Origin: Micavibrio aeruginosavorus_D
GTDB taxonomy: Bacteria; Pseudomonadota; Alphaproteobacteria; Micavibrionales; Micavibrionaceae
DNA: 64,000 nucleotides
Direction: 5' to 3'
Assembly (NCBI RefSeq): GCF_051245535.1
Contig: NZ_CP195303.1
Span: forward strand, 1,984,001 to 2,048,000
The notes below the pieces were generated by a model. It was not told where the DNA came from. It did not search any database and was given only the letters and a program-made list of their open reading frames with translations. This document shows positions 53,211-62,567 of this stretch, piece after piece; the first letter of the stretch is position 1; each line of letters starts with the position of its first letter. Both the position numbers and the translations under genes were made by a program.

Positions 53211-53837
53211 ATGAAACCCTTAGCTTATTTTGAAGCCGTATGGGATAGATGCTTATCTATAAGCAGTGTCCACACTTACATTTCCAATGGCACGCATCCT
53301 ATTGTAGGAACTGACGAACTTTTAAGAGCTGAGTGGGTTGCCAGAGTTAGCGCTCTCGATTTGTACGTTCATGAACTGGTCGCACAAAGAATGTTGGAAA
53401 TATTTGAAGGGATTAGACCGCATACAGATTCATATTCAAAATTTAAAATTACAAACGACACCCTATCTCGAATTAGATTGGCACAAAACCCAACAGAATC
53501 CTCTGCAGCTTTTGACTTGGACGTTAGGAATCAGCTAAGCCTTATTACGTATCAAGACCCTGAAAAAATCGCTGACGGCATCCGCTTATTCTCGAAAATA
53601 GAGTTGTGGAATACGGTCGCACTCAAGTGTGGTGCAACATACTCAACTCAAAGCACTTTTGCCAAAAGCTTAAAAAAAGATCTCTCTCTCATAATCGCGC
53701 GACGAAACAAAATCGCTCACGAGGGAGATCTCCAGCCAGGGCCACCACGGCAGCCATGGGCAATTAATACGCAAGATTTAATTTTTGTAAAATCAACCAT
53801 AGAAAAAATCGTAAGAGCTATTGATAATTCAGTTTAG
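53211..53837 (+). CDS. HEPN-domain protein (RiboL-PSP-HEPN-like)
   Basis: 208 aa, helical. An early segment, VSALDLYVHELVAQRMLEIF (about 47-66), and the late ARRNKIAHEGD (RxxxxH, R165-H170) match the HEPN arrangement of the RiboL-PSP type, in which R and H form an RNase active site. No signal peptide. It starts 7 bp after the ParA gene with GAGG upstream, so they form a two-gene operon. Composition is AT-rich like its partner. RNase activity and a defence or toxin role are inferred from the motif only. Confidence 0.78.
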   Translation: MKPLAYFEAVWDRCLSISSVHTYISNGTHPIVGTDELLRAEWVARVSALDLYVHELVAQRMLEIFEGIRPHTDSYSKFKITNDTLSRIRLAQNPTESSAAFDLDVRNQLSLITYQDPEKIADGIRLFSKIELWNTVALKCGATYSTQSTFAKSLKKDLSLIIARRNKIAHEGDLQPGPPRQPWAINTQDLIFVKSTIEKIVRAIDNSV

Positions 53838-53867
53838 TTAAACGATCCCGTGCAAAAATTAAACGAT
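53838..53867. repeat. 9-bp direct repeat at the right edge of the insert
   Basis: TTAAACGAT occurs at 53838-53846 and again at 53859-53867, where it forms the last codons and stop of the RTX gene. It lies exactly at the junction of AT-rich and GC-rich DNA and could be a scar of insertion. CGATCCCG at 53843-53850 is also found in the tRNA-Ala T-arm, but 8 bp is short for an att core. Confidence 0.5.
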
Positions 53868-56800
53868 AATCTGCCCGCTCTCAAACAAATCCATCGCATT
53901 CGTCACATTCGCCGTTCCGGCGAAGCTTGCGATCTGTGTGTAATCCGTGTACGCCCCGGTGGGGGAGACGTAGACGCCGGCGGGGACGGCGCCGTCGAAG
54001 GCGTTTAGGCCGGCTTGGTAGATGTGGTTGATGGATTGGCCGCCCATTTTGTAGTCGTAGACGGCCACTTCATCGATATCACCGTTCCAGTATTCGGCGT
54101 AGGTCGTGTTGCCGCCGGAGTTTTCCGCGCCGACGATAAAGCGGTAATCGGACCCCGTGATCGACGTGAAGTTGGCGTTGGAATAGACCGCGACGCCGTT
54201 GAAATACAATGTCGCCCCGCCCGCACCGAAGGTGAAAGCGTAGAAATTCCAATCATTCTGGTCCACGTCATCCGCCGCGCCCATGGCGATGGGATCGACG
54301 TTGATGGTGTACGTGGTGCCGCCGATTTGCAGTTCACCCGTCACATTACCGTTCGATAAATTGGCCCCGAAATGGAATTGGCCGTTCGTGGTGCCAGCCC
54401 CATGTTTGGACAAAATCGAATGTGTGCCCGACCCGGTTTCGGATTTGGCCCACGCCATGAATGTTCCGGAGGTCAGGTCGAAAATGGCGTCATCATCCAC
54501 GCGGCCGCGTTCGTTGCTGCCGTTAAAGTCGATGGAGCCATTATCAAGGGCGGCGTTAAACGCCGTGTTGTTTTTGCCCGGATTGTTGTCATAGGCGCCG
54601 TCCAGAATACCCATGGCATCCACCATCGTGCTGCCGTTTGTTTCGCCCATGCGGTAATAGAGCAACGGATCATAATTCAGCGTGATCAGTTGATAGAGAT
54701 CATCGCTGGTGCCATCGCTGAGCGCGACGAAATCGGCAATCGCTTCGGTCACTGGATCGAAGGCAGAGAGCAGGTCGGATAAATCCAGCCCGTCGCCATC
54801 GGTATAATCAAAATCATGGATCACATCATCGTCATTGGCCGCGCCGATCCAGTCAAACAGGAAAATATCCGCGCCGTCCGACCCGTACAGTTGATCCAAC
54901 CCATCGCCCCCGGCCAGAACGGTCGGGTTGCCGGACGTTAAAATCTGGTCCGCTTCCCATTCAATCACGTAGCCGCGTGTGGTGCTGGGCAATTGGTCGT
55001 TCCAGACGCCGCCATTGTAAAATTCGAGGTGGGCTTCGAACCCGTTATAATCGTTGGGTTCGCCGGGGTTCCAGTTGGTATAGGCCCCGCCGATGGCGGA
55101 CCCGTTGGCCAACCCCTGCCAGAATTGCGTGCCATCATCCGGCCCACCGACCCAGCGCCATTCGCCGTTCACCGTGCCGTCCGACCCACCCAGCCAGAAA
55201 TTGGCCGTTCCCGTCACAGTGTCGAGATAGCTGTTTTCCGTGGCGGAATTGGAATGGGCCAGATGCCCCGCCACACCATTGACCAGATAGGACGTGGCCG
55301 CACTGTTCGCAGCCTCCCATGTCAAAGTGGTGGAGACATAGAGGTAAAAACTGTTCGTCGTGGCGTTGTACACCAACCCCGGATAGGCCGCGAGGATGGA
55401 CGCCGAGGTCACGTTCGCCGTCGACCCGGAATACAACGTATCCGCCCCGTCATTGCCATTCAGCGTGTCGGTCCCGGCGCTGCCATACAGTGTGTCATTG
55501 CCGTTACCGCCATTCAAAACATTGGACACCGTATCATCGCTGCCCGGATCGGTGCCGATGGCGATGTTGTCAAAGCGGATTGTTGTGTCTTCATCCGCGG
55601 CATTTTTGCCCTCAACCAGACCGCCCACCGTGATGGTGTGATTACCCTGATACAACGCGCCCAGATCAATACTGACCTGACGCCAGCCGGTGTCATAGGT
55701 GGGGTCGTTGCCGTCGCTTTCCATGCGGACAATGTGGTCATTGCCGTTCAGGCCATAACGCACGCCGTCAATTTCAACATACACAAACGTATCTTCGTCC
55801 GTTTCGTAGGTCCCGGACCGGATCACCTTGTATTGGAAGCTCAGGACCGTGTCCTGTACATCTTCGGTCATTGTGAAGGTGCGGCTGTGCCCGCCGGACA
55901 TGGTGCCGCTGGACGTTGCGTTGGTGCCGTCAAAGAACACTTCCAGTGATCCGTTGCCGTTGACGCCGTCGCCGGTGTTACGGCTGCCACTGACATACGC
56001 CCCGCCCGTACCGCCAAAGACGTTATCGGCGTAGGTGAAGCTTTCCGTCCCGCTGTTGAAATTCGTGGAAAATACGCTGATCGGGGCGGTGACGGCATAC
56101 AGCGTATCAACGCCATCGCCGCCATTGATCGTATCGCCCCCAAGACCGCCAGAGATGATATTATCCCCCGTCGTTCCGGTCAGGGTGTCGGCATAATCGG
56201 AGCCCACCAGATGCAGGAAATTCGAAATTGTATCGGTGCCCGCGCCGCCCGTGGCGGACCCCGTCGCCAAATTGACGGTCACGCCGGATGTCGCACTTAA
56301 ATACGATACGGTGTTCGTGCCCGCGCCACCGTCCAGCGTGTCATTTCCCAACCCGCCATCAATCGTGTCATTCCCCACGCCGCCATTGATAATGTTGGCC
56401 AGCGTGTTTCCGGTCAGCACATCGGCATAATCCGAACCGGTGATATTTTCAAAATTGGAAACCGTATCGGTTCCGGCCCCGCCCGTATTTTGTGCCGTGG
56501 CCAAGGCCAGTGAAATCGTAATGCCTGATGCCGCATTGGCGTAGGACAATGTATCCACACCGCCCGCGCCGTCCAGCGTGTCGTTTCCGGCCAATCCTTC
56601 GATGACGTTGGCGTTGTTATCGCCGGTCAGGGTGTCGTTAAACGCCGACCCGGTTAAATCCTCGAACCCGCTGATCGTGTCCGTCCCATCGCCGCCCGTA
56701 TTTTGCGCCGTTGTCAGCGCCAGTGAAATGGTCACCCCGGCCACAGCCGCGGCATAGGTCAAACGGTCCGTGCCCGCGCCGCCAATCAAAATATTGGTTC

Positions 56801-58448
56801 CGGAATTGCCCGCCAGAACGTCATCAAAGGCCGACCCGGTCAGGTTTTCAAAGTTCGACAGCGTATCCGTGCCCGCCCCGCCCGTCACCTGCGCCCCGGC
56901 CACGGCCAGCGATACGGTAATGCCCGATGCCGCATTGGCGTAATCGGCGGTATCAATGCCGCCCGCGCCATCCATCGTATCGTTCCCGGTCCCACCTTCG
57001 ATCACGTTATCGGACCCATTGCCCGTCAGCGTATCGTTGAAAGCCGAACCAATAATATTTTCAAAATTGGACAGCGTGTCATTGCCCGCACCACCCGTCA
57101 CCGCCCCGGTCGTAAGATTGACGGTCACCGCAGAGGCCGCCGCCGCATAGGTCACCGTATCAACCCCGCCTCCGCCATTCATCACGTTGGCGGCGGATGT
57201 TCCGGCAATCACATCATTGAAACCGGACCCGGTGACATTTTCAAAACCTGATACGGTGTCCAGACCCGCAGATCCCGTATTTTGCGCCGATGTGACAGAC
57301 AGATTGAAATTGATCCCGCCGCTTGCGCTGGCAAAACTGACCGTATCGGTGCCATTGCCGCCGATCAGCGTGTCATTGCCCAACCCGCCTTCGATGGTAT
57401 CGTTATCATCCCCACCATCCAGCGTGTCATCCCCCGCCAGACCCAGCAGCGTGTCATTGCCCGCGCCACCATACAGCGCATCAGTCCCGGCGCCGCCATT
57501 CAGCGTGTCATTGTCGTTATTGCCATACAGCGTATCATTGCCCGCTCCGCCATTGAGCAGGTCATCACCCGCTTCGCCATAGAGCGTATCGTTTCCGGCA
57601 TCGCCGTACAGTTTATCGTTCCCCAGACCACCATAAATCGTATCATTGTCGGCCCCACCGGACAGCGTATCCGCGCCATCATCGCCGAATAAATGGTCAT
57701 CCCCGGCACCGCCGATCAGCATGTCATCGCCATCATCCCCGAACAGGATATCGGCCCCGGCATCGCCGCTCAGCGTGTCGTTATCCGCACCGCCATTGGC
57801 CACATCATTGCCCAGACCGCCAACGATGATGTCATCGCCCGCATCGCCATAGAGAATGTCATCGCCATCTTCACCATAAAGCCAATCAACGCCGTCGCCG
57901 CCCATGACGACATCATTGCCCGCCCCGGCGAAAATTTTATCATCGCCCGCCCCGCCAAAGATGGCGTTTTCAGCATCGCGCCCGCGAATGCGGTCGTGGC
58001 CGTTTCCGGCGCTGATAATATCGGGGTCGATGTTGGACCCGACGAGGCTGTCATCTCCGCCCGTGCCATTGTTTGGCGTGCCGGAAAAATCACCTTCCGT
58101 CGGTGTGGTGCGCCCAAACAAATGATCCACCGCCGCCGCGTTCAGCGTCGATGTCTGCGCCTGCAACAAGGTCAGCAGGGTGATATAACCGTTATCGACG
58201 GACGTGCCATTGATGCGCACAGACGCGATATTGATGCTGCGCCCGCCTTCGCCCGAGGCATCGTTAAAACGGAATTGCAAACTGGATGGATAATCGCCGT
58301 CAAAATCGAGCGTGAAAAAATAATCACCGTTCGCACCGGATGTAATCTGGGTCGACCCCACCACAAGGCCATCCACCAAAACCTCAAGCGTCGGTGCGTC
58401 GGCGCTGAACGACGCGCTGGCAACGATTTGCATGGTGAATGTGGACAT
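53859..58448 (-). CDS. giant RTX adhesin with C-type lectin and LamG-like domains
   Basis: 1529 aa, probably exported by a type I system (no N-terminal signal peptide). Order: a beta-sandwich carbohydrate-binding-like domain (1-112); about 20 GGxGND-type calcium nonapeptides (125-370); eight or so longer degenerate repeats with GGAGTDTLSNFENLTGSAF (370-780); a jelly-roll-like module (785-970); more RTX; a C-type lectin domain (1018-1160) with WLGG, NWNPGEPND and WND motifs; RTX; a LamG/concanavalin-like domain (1260-1480). EPN in the lectin predicts mannose-type sugar binding with Ca. Likely a surface attachment protein. No T1SS genes adjoin. Confidence 0.9.
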   Translation of the reverse strand: MSTFTMQIVASASFSADAPTLEVLVDGLVVGSTQITSGANGDYFFTLDFDGDYPSSLQFRFNDASGEGGRSINIASVRINGTSVDNGYITLLTLLQAQTSTLNAAAVDHLFGRTTPTEGDFSGTPNNGTGGDDSLVGSNIDPDIISAGNGHDRIRGRDAENAIFGGAGDDKIFAGAGNDVVMGGDGVDWLYGEDGDDILYGDAGDDIIVGGLGNDVANGGADNDTLSGDAGADILFGDDGDDMLIGGAGDDHLFGDDGADTLSGGADNDTIYGGLGNDKLYGDAGNDTLYGEAGDDLLNGGAGNDTLYGNNDNDTLNGGAGTDALYGGAGNDTLLGLAGDDTLDGGDDNDTIEGGLGNDTLIGGNGTDTVSFASASGGINFNLSVTSAQNTGSAGLDTVSGFENVTGSGFNDVIAGTSAANVMNGGGGVDTVTYAAAASAVTVNLTTGAVTGGAGNDTLSNFENIIGSAFNDTLTGNGSDNVIEGGTGNDTMDGAGGIDTADYANAASGITVSLAVAGAQVTGGAGTDTLSNFENLTGSAFDDVLAGNSGTNILIGGAGTDRLTYAAAVAGVTISLALTTAQNTGGDGTDTISGFEDLTGSAFNDTLTGDNNANVIEGLAGNDTLDGAGGVDTLSYANAASGITISLALATAQNTGGAGTDTVSNFENITGSDYADVLTGNTLANIINGGVGNDTIDGGLGNDTLDGGAGTNTVSYLSATSGVTVNLATGSATGGAGTDTISNFLHLVGSDYADTLTGTTGDNIISGGLGGDTINGGDGVDTLYAVTAPISVFSTNFNSGTESFTYADNVFGGTGGAYVSGSRNTGDGVNGNGSLEVFFDGTNATSSGTMSGGHSRTFTMTEDVQDTVLSFQYKVIRSGTYETDEDTFVYVEIDGVRYGLNGNDHIVRMESDGNDPTYDTGWRQVSIDLGALYQGNHTITVGGLVEGKNAADEDTTIRFDNIAIGTDPGSDDTVSNVLNGGNGNDTLYGSAGTDTLNGNDGADTLYSGSTANVTSASILAAYPGLVYNATTNSFYLYVSTTLTWEAANSAATSYLVNGVAGHLAHSNSATENSYLDTVTGTANFWLGGSDGTVNGEWRWVGGPDDGTQFWQGLANGSAIGGAYTNWNPGEPNDYNGFEAHLEFYNGGVWNDQLPSTTRGYVIEWEADQILTSGNPTVLAGGDGLDQLYGSDGADIFLFDWIGAANDDDVIHDFDYTDGDGLDLSDLLSAFDPVTEAIADFVALSDGTSDDLYQLITLNYDPLLYYRMGETNGSTMVDAMGILDGAYDNNPGKNNTAFNAALDNGSIDFNGSNERGRVDDDAIFDLTSGTFMAWAKSETGSGTHSILSKHGAGTTNGQFHFGANLSNGNVTGELQIGGTTYTINVDPIAMGAADDVDQNDWNFYAFTFGAGGATLYFNGVAVYSNANFTSITGSDYRFIVGAENSGGNTTYAEYWNGDIDEVAVYDYKMGGQSINHIYQAGLNAFDGAVPAGVYVSPTGAYTDYTQIASFAGTANVTNAMDLFESGQIIV

Positions 58449-58746
58449 CGGGCTTCGCCTTAGGTTTCAGCAATGAGCGGGATCAAGACACACAGAAACG
58501 CCAGAACGAAAAGACGGGGGGGCGGGGCCACCCGATCTGAGATCAAGACCCGGACAGAGTCTCTTTCGCAAATACTGGTCATGGGGGCCCCACCACCGTG
58601 CCTCTATTATGCAAGGGTCGGCTGATCCATTTCTTAATTTTGGAGGGGGTCAAAGTCGGAAAAGCTGTTTATTATCAATCACTTATGTTTCCATAATTGC
58701 ATGGTTGCCACCCAAAACGGGCCGGAAAATCATAGGAATCAATATG
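58449..58746. other. 298-bp intergenic region upstream of the RTX gene
   Basis: No gene or strong hairpin is seen. The part next to the RTX start (58449-58600) should hold its promoter, but no convincing hexamers stand out. Confidence 0.4.
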
Positions 58747-59238
58747 TTACTGATAATTGGCGTTGATGGTGTAACTGCCGCTATAGCTGCCTGCGGCCTG
58801 ACCGGACTGAATGTTCAGGCGGGCGCCAATGGGGGCGGTGGCCGCCCCGCCGGCGGTGACGGTGTATTGCACCCCGCCCGCATCCGTTCCGACATTGAAT
58901 TGGTCAATCACCATCGTCGCCCCGCCAGGACCATTCAGAACCACGGAAGCCGGGGCGCTGATCTGCACCATGTCCGCGCCCGTCCCGGTGGAAGACACGC
59001 TTTGCACAAGGCACATACCCCGGTTAAACGCCCCCGGTATCGCGGTTACACACCCCGCGGTGCTGCGCCCATTCGAGGGTGTGATCGTAACCGAGCCCGC
59101 CCCCGGACAGGACAACAGGGTCCCGAACACCAGTGGCAAATTGCAATTGATCGTCTGCGCCACCGCACGGAGCGGGGCGAGGGTTAAGCTCATTAACATA
59201 CCGCCTGCCAGAAGCAGGGCTTTATCGCTTTTGATCAT
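58747..59238 (-). CDS. secreted DUF4402 domain protein
   Basis: 163 aa with signal peptide (LLLAGGMLMSLTLAPLRAVA, cleavage near AQT). DUF4402 features: two Cys near the start (INCNLPL, LLSCPGAG), repeated beta strands, and the ending SGSYSGSYTINANYQ, typical of the family. Function unknown; related to pilus-like or surface beta proteins. AGGATCAGGA precedes the ATG. Confidence 0.88.
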   Translation of the reverse strand: MIKSDKALLLAGGMLMSLTLAPLRAVAQTINCNLPLVFGTLLSCPGAGSVTITPSNGRSTAGCVTAIPGAFNRGMCLVQSVSSTGTGADMVQISAPASVVLNGPGGATMVIDQFNVGTDAGGVQYTVTAGGAATAPIGARLNIQSGQAAGSYSGSYTINANYQ

Positions 59239-59493
59239 GGTCGGTCCTGATCCTGATTATAAGCGCTCGATCCCGGGTTGCAAACGCTTTAAATCCGCCA
59301 AAATCTGAAGAAACCATTGATTTCCAGAGGGTTGCGCCAAAAGCACGAAAGAGGGTGTCCGGCGGGCGGATTGGGGCTATATTGCTCTCATAACCTGATG
59401 GTGGGGTGTATTTCCGCCTTTCCCGGACGCGGTGGCTTTGCTACCTTTCGGATGCTGTTTTTAAAAATCACACTTCGATAAGGGCTTTAAAAA

Positions 59494-59622
59494 ATGCGCA
59501 CAGGTTTGATGTTTGCCGTTCTGATGATTCTGGCTGCCGGGTCTCTTTCGGCCTGCGGGAATACGGTCGATGGCATGGGGCGTGACGTTGAGCGCGCCGG
59601 AGAAAAAATCCAGTCCTGGTAA
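59494..59622 (+). CDS. entericidin-like small lipoprotein
   Basis: 42 aa: MRTGLMFAVLMILAAGSL, then SACGNT with the lipidated Cys, and the mature peptide NTVDGMGRDVERAGEKIQSW, the pattern of entericidin A/B. Entericidins are small cell-envelope lipoproteins acting in stationary-phase toxin/antidote balance. A single gene here, not the A/B pair. Confidence 0.88.
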   Translation: MRTGLMFAVLMILAAGSLSACGNTVDGMGRDVERAGEKIQSW

Positions 59623-59677
59623 GTCCAATAAACCGACCAGGCTTGGATCAATAACGATAAACACAGGGAGTTTAACC

Positions 59678-60049
59678 ATGATCCACACCGGGATTCGTAT
59701 CGGTCTGTTGACGGCCGCATTGATGGCCGCGACCTCTTTTGGCGCGCTGGCCCCCATGGCCATGGCCGCTGATGATGGCTTTGGCGGATATTTCACGGCG
59801 TCTGGACCGCAAGCTTTGTCCGATCCGACCAGCAGCATGCCCGCGCTGGCCGCTGCCGATGGTGATGATGCTGCTGCCGCCTTGAACGCGATTGCCCCGG
59901 CCGCTGGCGGTGATGCCCCGGACGGTGCCGCAGCAGTGGGTGAAACCCCATCTGCAAACACGGGGGACACGCTGAGCGACCCGGCAACGGCCATCGTGCC
60001 CGGCATGGAAGCCAACCCAACCCCGGTTCAGGGTGCCATTCTGCCGTAA
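59678..60049 (+). CDS. small secreted Ala/Asp-rich protein
   Basis: 123 aa from ATG 59678 with AGGGAG 8 nt upstream. Signal peptide (LLTAALMAATSFGALAPMAM, cleavage near AMAADD), then a low-complexity acidic chain rich in Ala, Pro and Asp (AAADGDDAAAALNAIAPAAG). Probably disordered in the periplasm. No family recognised. The frame is open upstream but overlaps the entericidin gene. Confidence 0.7.
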   Translation: MIHTGIRIGLLTAALMAATSFGALAPMAMAADDGFGGYFTASGPQALSDPTSSMPALAAADGDDAAAALNAIAPAAGGDAPDGAAAVGETPSANTGDTLSDPATAIVPGMEANPTPVQGAILP

Positions 60050-60072
60050 CGACGGCTTAACACACTGATTTT

Positions 60073-60107
60073 AAAGCGCGCTTCGATTGATGATCGGGCG
60101 CGCTTTT
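60073..60107 (+). terminator. putative terminator
   Basis: Stem AAAGCGCGC/GCGCGCTTT with a 16-nt loop, followed by only a short T-run, 24 bp after the small secreted protein gene. Confidence 0.6.
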
Positions 60108-60182
60108 GCCGTGTATGCATTTTTCATGGATTGCGGGTCTTTTGCGTGACTTGGGCAAGGGCGACATGCTAAAAACGCGGCC

Positions 60183-61484
60183 ATGATGATACCGTCTTTT
60201 TTAAAATCATTTCCGGCGGGCCAAGCGGCCCCTTTATCGCAACGCCAGACCATTATCCTGCTGGTGGCGCTGGCGCTGGTCCTGCTCACCGCTTCATTGC
60301 TGCCGCGGACACTCTCCGCCATGCCGCTGGTGCTGGGCCTTGCGCCCGCGCTGCTCTGGGCGGGATGGAACCGCGCGGTGCCGCCACTTTATCCGGCAGC
60401 GTTGATTTGCACGGGCGCCATCGTCGCGCTTGCCGCGTGCAGCACACTCTGGGCCCTTGATCCGGCGGAAGCGGGCGCGCGGGCCGGCAAGATCGCCATG
60501 GTGCTGATCCCCGGTGCGGTGATGTTAGGATTCTGCCGGGGCGCGGATCGGGACACGCTGAACCGCATCGCGAAAATCATTCCGCTGGCGGTGATGGCCG
60601 GATGGGCCGTGATCATTGGTGATTATTATACCGGCCAACCCCTCTACCGTCTGACCCATGACATTGCTGCCGACGTCATCATTGGCACCTATGAAACCAA
60701 CCGCGCCTGTATGGCCCTGACCTTGTGCAGCCTGCCCGCCATGGTTATGGCGCTGCGCCTGTGGCCGGGCATTCTGGGGTGGGGCATGGCCGCCGCCATC
60801 ATCGGGCTGGGCTTTGCCGCCATCGACACCAGCGACAGCCAGACCGCCTTGCTGGCCTTCATCATCGGCATTGCCGTGCTGGCCGCTTTCCCTGTTGTGT
60901 CGATCTGGCCGCGCCGGGTTTTGAAATGGGTCCTGCTGGCCGGGATTGCGACGGGGCCGTTTCTGGCGATTGCGATGTTCCGTCATCTGGCCACGGCGCT
61001 GGAGCCCATGTTTTTGGACAGTTCCGCCAACCCGCTGGAGCGCATGGAAATCTGGGATTTCGTCAGCCGTTACGCCCTGCAAAACCCCCTGACCGGGTTC
61101 GGGATCGAGGCCAGCCGGGTCATCACCGATTTTGACAACGCCAAAATTTATGAACCCGCCAGCACGATCATGCACCCCCATAATGGCGTGTTGCAGATCT
61201 GGATTGAATTCGGGGCGCTGGGCGCGGCCCTGACCATGGCGGCGGTGGCCGCCTTGTTCCGCCGCATCGACGCACTTACGCCCGCCAATCGGCGGCTGGT
61301 TCTGGCCGTTTTTCTGGCGGCCTGTTCGGTCGGATTGACCGGCTATGGGTTGTGGCAAGGCTGGTGGCTGGGCGTGTGCGTCCTGATGGCGGCCCTGACT
61401 GCGCTGACCCTGAAAATCCGGCCTGCCCCGGTTCGTTTTCCACTGCCCTTCAACCGTCCCGCTTGGCTCAGCCCCACGGCGTGA
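60183..61484 (+). CDS. O-antigen ligase/polymerase family membrane protein
   Basis: 433 aa, 10-12 TM helices. The Wzy_C/WaaL hallmark is the periplasmic loop before the C-terminal helices: NPLTGFGIEASRVITDFDNA and STIMHPHNGVLQIWIEFGAL, where the HxHNxxLQ-type motif marks the ligase active region. It would join polysaccharide to lipid A core or polymerise repeats. ATGs at 60183 and 60186. No glycosyltransferases adjoin. Confidence 0.9.
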   Translation: MMIPSFLKSFPAGQAAPLSQRQTIILLVALALVLLTASLLPRTLSAMPLVLGLAPALLWAGWNRAVPPLYPAALICTGAIVALAACSTLWALDPAEAGARAGKIAMVLIPGAVMLGFCRGADRDTLNRIAKIIPLAVMAGWAVIIGDYYTGQPLYRLTHDIAADVIIGTYETNRACMALTLCSLPAMVMALRLWPGILGWGMAAAIIGLGFAAIDTSDSQTALLAFIIGIAVLAAFPVVSIWPRRVLKWVLLAGIATGPFLAIAMFRHLATALEPMFLDSSANPLERMEIWDFVSRYALQNPLTGFGIEASRVITDFDNAKIYEPASTIMHPHNGVLQIWIEFGALGAALTMAAVAALFRRIDALTPANRRLVLAVFLAACSVGLTGYGLWQGWWLGVCVLMAALTALTLKIRPAPVRFPLPFNRPAWLSPTA

Positions 61485-61502
61485 TATGATGGGGAGTGAG
61501 GC

Positions 61503-61535
61503 CCCACCCGCCCGTGTCGGGGGGTGAGGTTTTTC
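61503..61535 (+). terminator. possible terminator behind the ligase-like gene
   Basis: GGCCCCACCC and GGGGTGAGG can pair with one mismatch, followed by TTTTT, 18 bp after the stop. Confidence 0.55.
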
Positions 61536-61566
61536 GTACACATTTCAACATTTTAAGGCCCCGGCT

Positions 61567-62001
61567 ATGAGCACCCCTGACTCCGATAACGCAAACGACA
61601 ACGCCGTCCCGCTGGAAGAATTGATGATGCTGGCCGCGCTGGATGAAAGCGCGACAATGGCGTTTTATGATGCGCTGGTTGATTCAACCGTTTTCGTACC
61701 CGGTGCCGTCACCGGCGAAACCGAAGATGGCCCGGAACTGGAACTGCATGTCTGGCAGACCGATGACGATGCCTCCTTCATCCCCGTGTTCACCAGCGAA
61801 GCCTTGCTGGAAGAAGCGACCGAAGGCGACCCGGTTCCGTATCTGTCTTTCGTCATGCGCGACCTGTTGGCCGCTGTTGATGACGCAGCCATCACCATCA
61901 ACCCGGAAAGCGATATTTCCCTGACGCTGGAAGCGGATGAAATTCAGGAATTGCTGAACGCGCTGATTGATGACAGCGAAGGCGACGACGATGAAGAATA
62001 A
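61567..62001 (+). CDS. SseB N-terminal domain protein
   Basis: 144 aa, very acidic. Matches the SseB-like fold: LEELMMLAALDESATMAFYD, STVFVPGAV, FIPVFTSEALLEEATEGDPV, YLSFVMRDLLAAV. Length is normal. AAGG precedes the ATG. The last 11 bases overlap the start of the next gene, an exported protein. Role unclear. Confidence 0.82.
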   Translation: MSTPDSDNANDNAVPLEELMMLAALDESATMAFYDALVDSTVFVPGAVTGETEDGPELELHVWQTDDDASFIPVFTSEALLEEATEGDPVPYLSFVMRDLLAAVDDAAITINPESDISLTLEADEIQELLNALIDDSEGDDDEE

Positions 62002-62503
62002 AGCACACATCATCCTGCTGGCTTTGTTTTGTGTTGCGGTCAGTGCACTGCCCGCCGCCGCACAGGCGATTAAAAAGCCACAAAGCGGCACGGATGTCAG
62101 CGAAACCGCCATGCACTACACCAAAATGGTGGCGCAGGATTGTTCCGCAAAATCCACCTTGTGGACCAGCAATGGGTGCCTGCGCACATTGTCTGAATCC
62201 AATCGCGTCATGGTTTCCAATTACATGGAAACACTGGACCGCGAGGGGCAGACCCAGTTCGTTGAATTGGTCAAAAATAGCTGCGCCGCCTCAACCGCCG
62301 CCGAGCAGGGCACATACCCCGCCGACGCCATGAAAAGCGCCTTTATCGAATGCGCCAATGCGATCAGCGATGTGGCCGAAGCCAGCCGCCTGGCCCCGGA
62401 TCTGGCCCATTATGAATTGCTGGCCGGATCGATTTTGTGCATGAGCAACGATCGGCGATGCCGCGAAGTTTCATTCCGGTTGCATCAATTCCGGATGAAA
62501 TAA
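61991..62503 (+). CDS. unidentified exported protein with cysteines
   Basis: 170 aa from ATG 61991 inside the SseB-like gene end (11-nt overlap). Signal peptide MKNKAHIILLALFCVAVSAL, cleaved near AAAQA. The mature helical protein has six Cys (AQDCSAKS, NGCLRTL, NSCAAST, IECANAI, SILCMSN, DRRCREV), probably three disulfides. Family not recognised. Confidence 0.7.
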   Translation: MKNKAHIILLALFCVAVSALPAAAQAIKKPQSGTDVSETAMHYTKMVAQDCSAKSTLWTSNGCLRTLSESNRVMVSNYMETLDREGQTQFVELVKNSCAASTAAEQGTYPADAMKSAFIECANAISDVAEASRLAPDLAHYELLAGSILCMSNDRRCREVSFRLHQFRMK

Positions 62504-62520
62504 AAAAGTTTCATAAAAAA

Positions 62521-62551
62521 AATCCCCGGAGATGACCCGGGGATTTTTTTA
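62521..62551. terminator. terminator between convergent genes
   Basis: Stem AATCCCCGG/CCGGGGATT with a 7-nt loop followed by seven Ts on plus; an A-run on the other side makes it usable by the minus-strand dioxygenase gene too. Confidence 0.9.
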
Positions 62552-62567
62552 TTCTTCAAAACGCACC

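Noticed and set aside
56100..58080. Regular short DNA repeats that could suggest a CRISPR array
   Set aside because: They are degenerate codons of RTX calcium-binding repeats in frame with a single long gene; no constant repeat with unique spacers.
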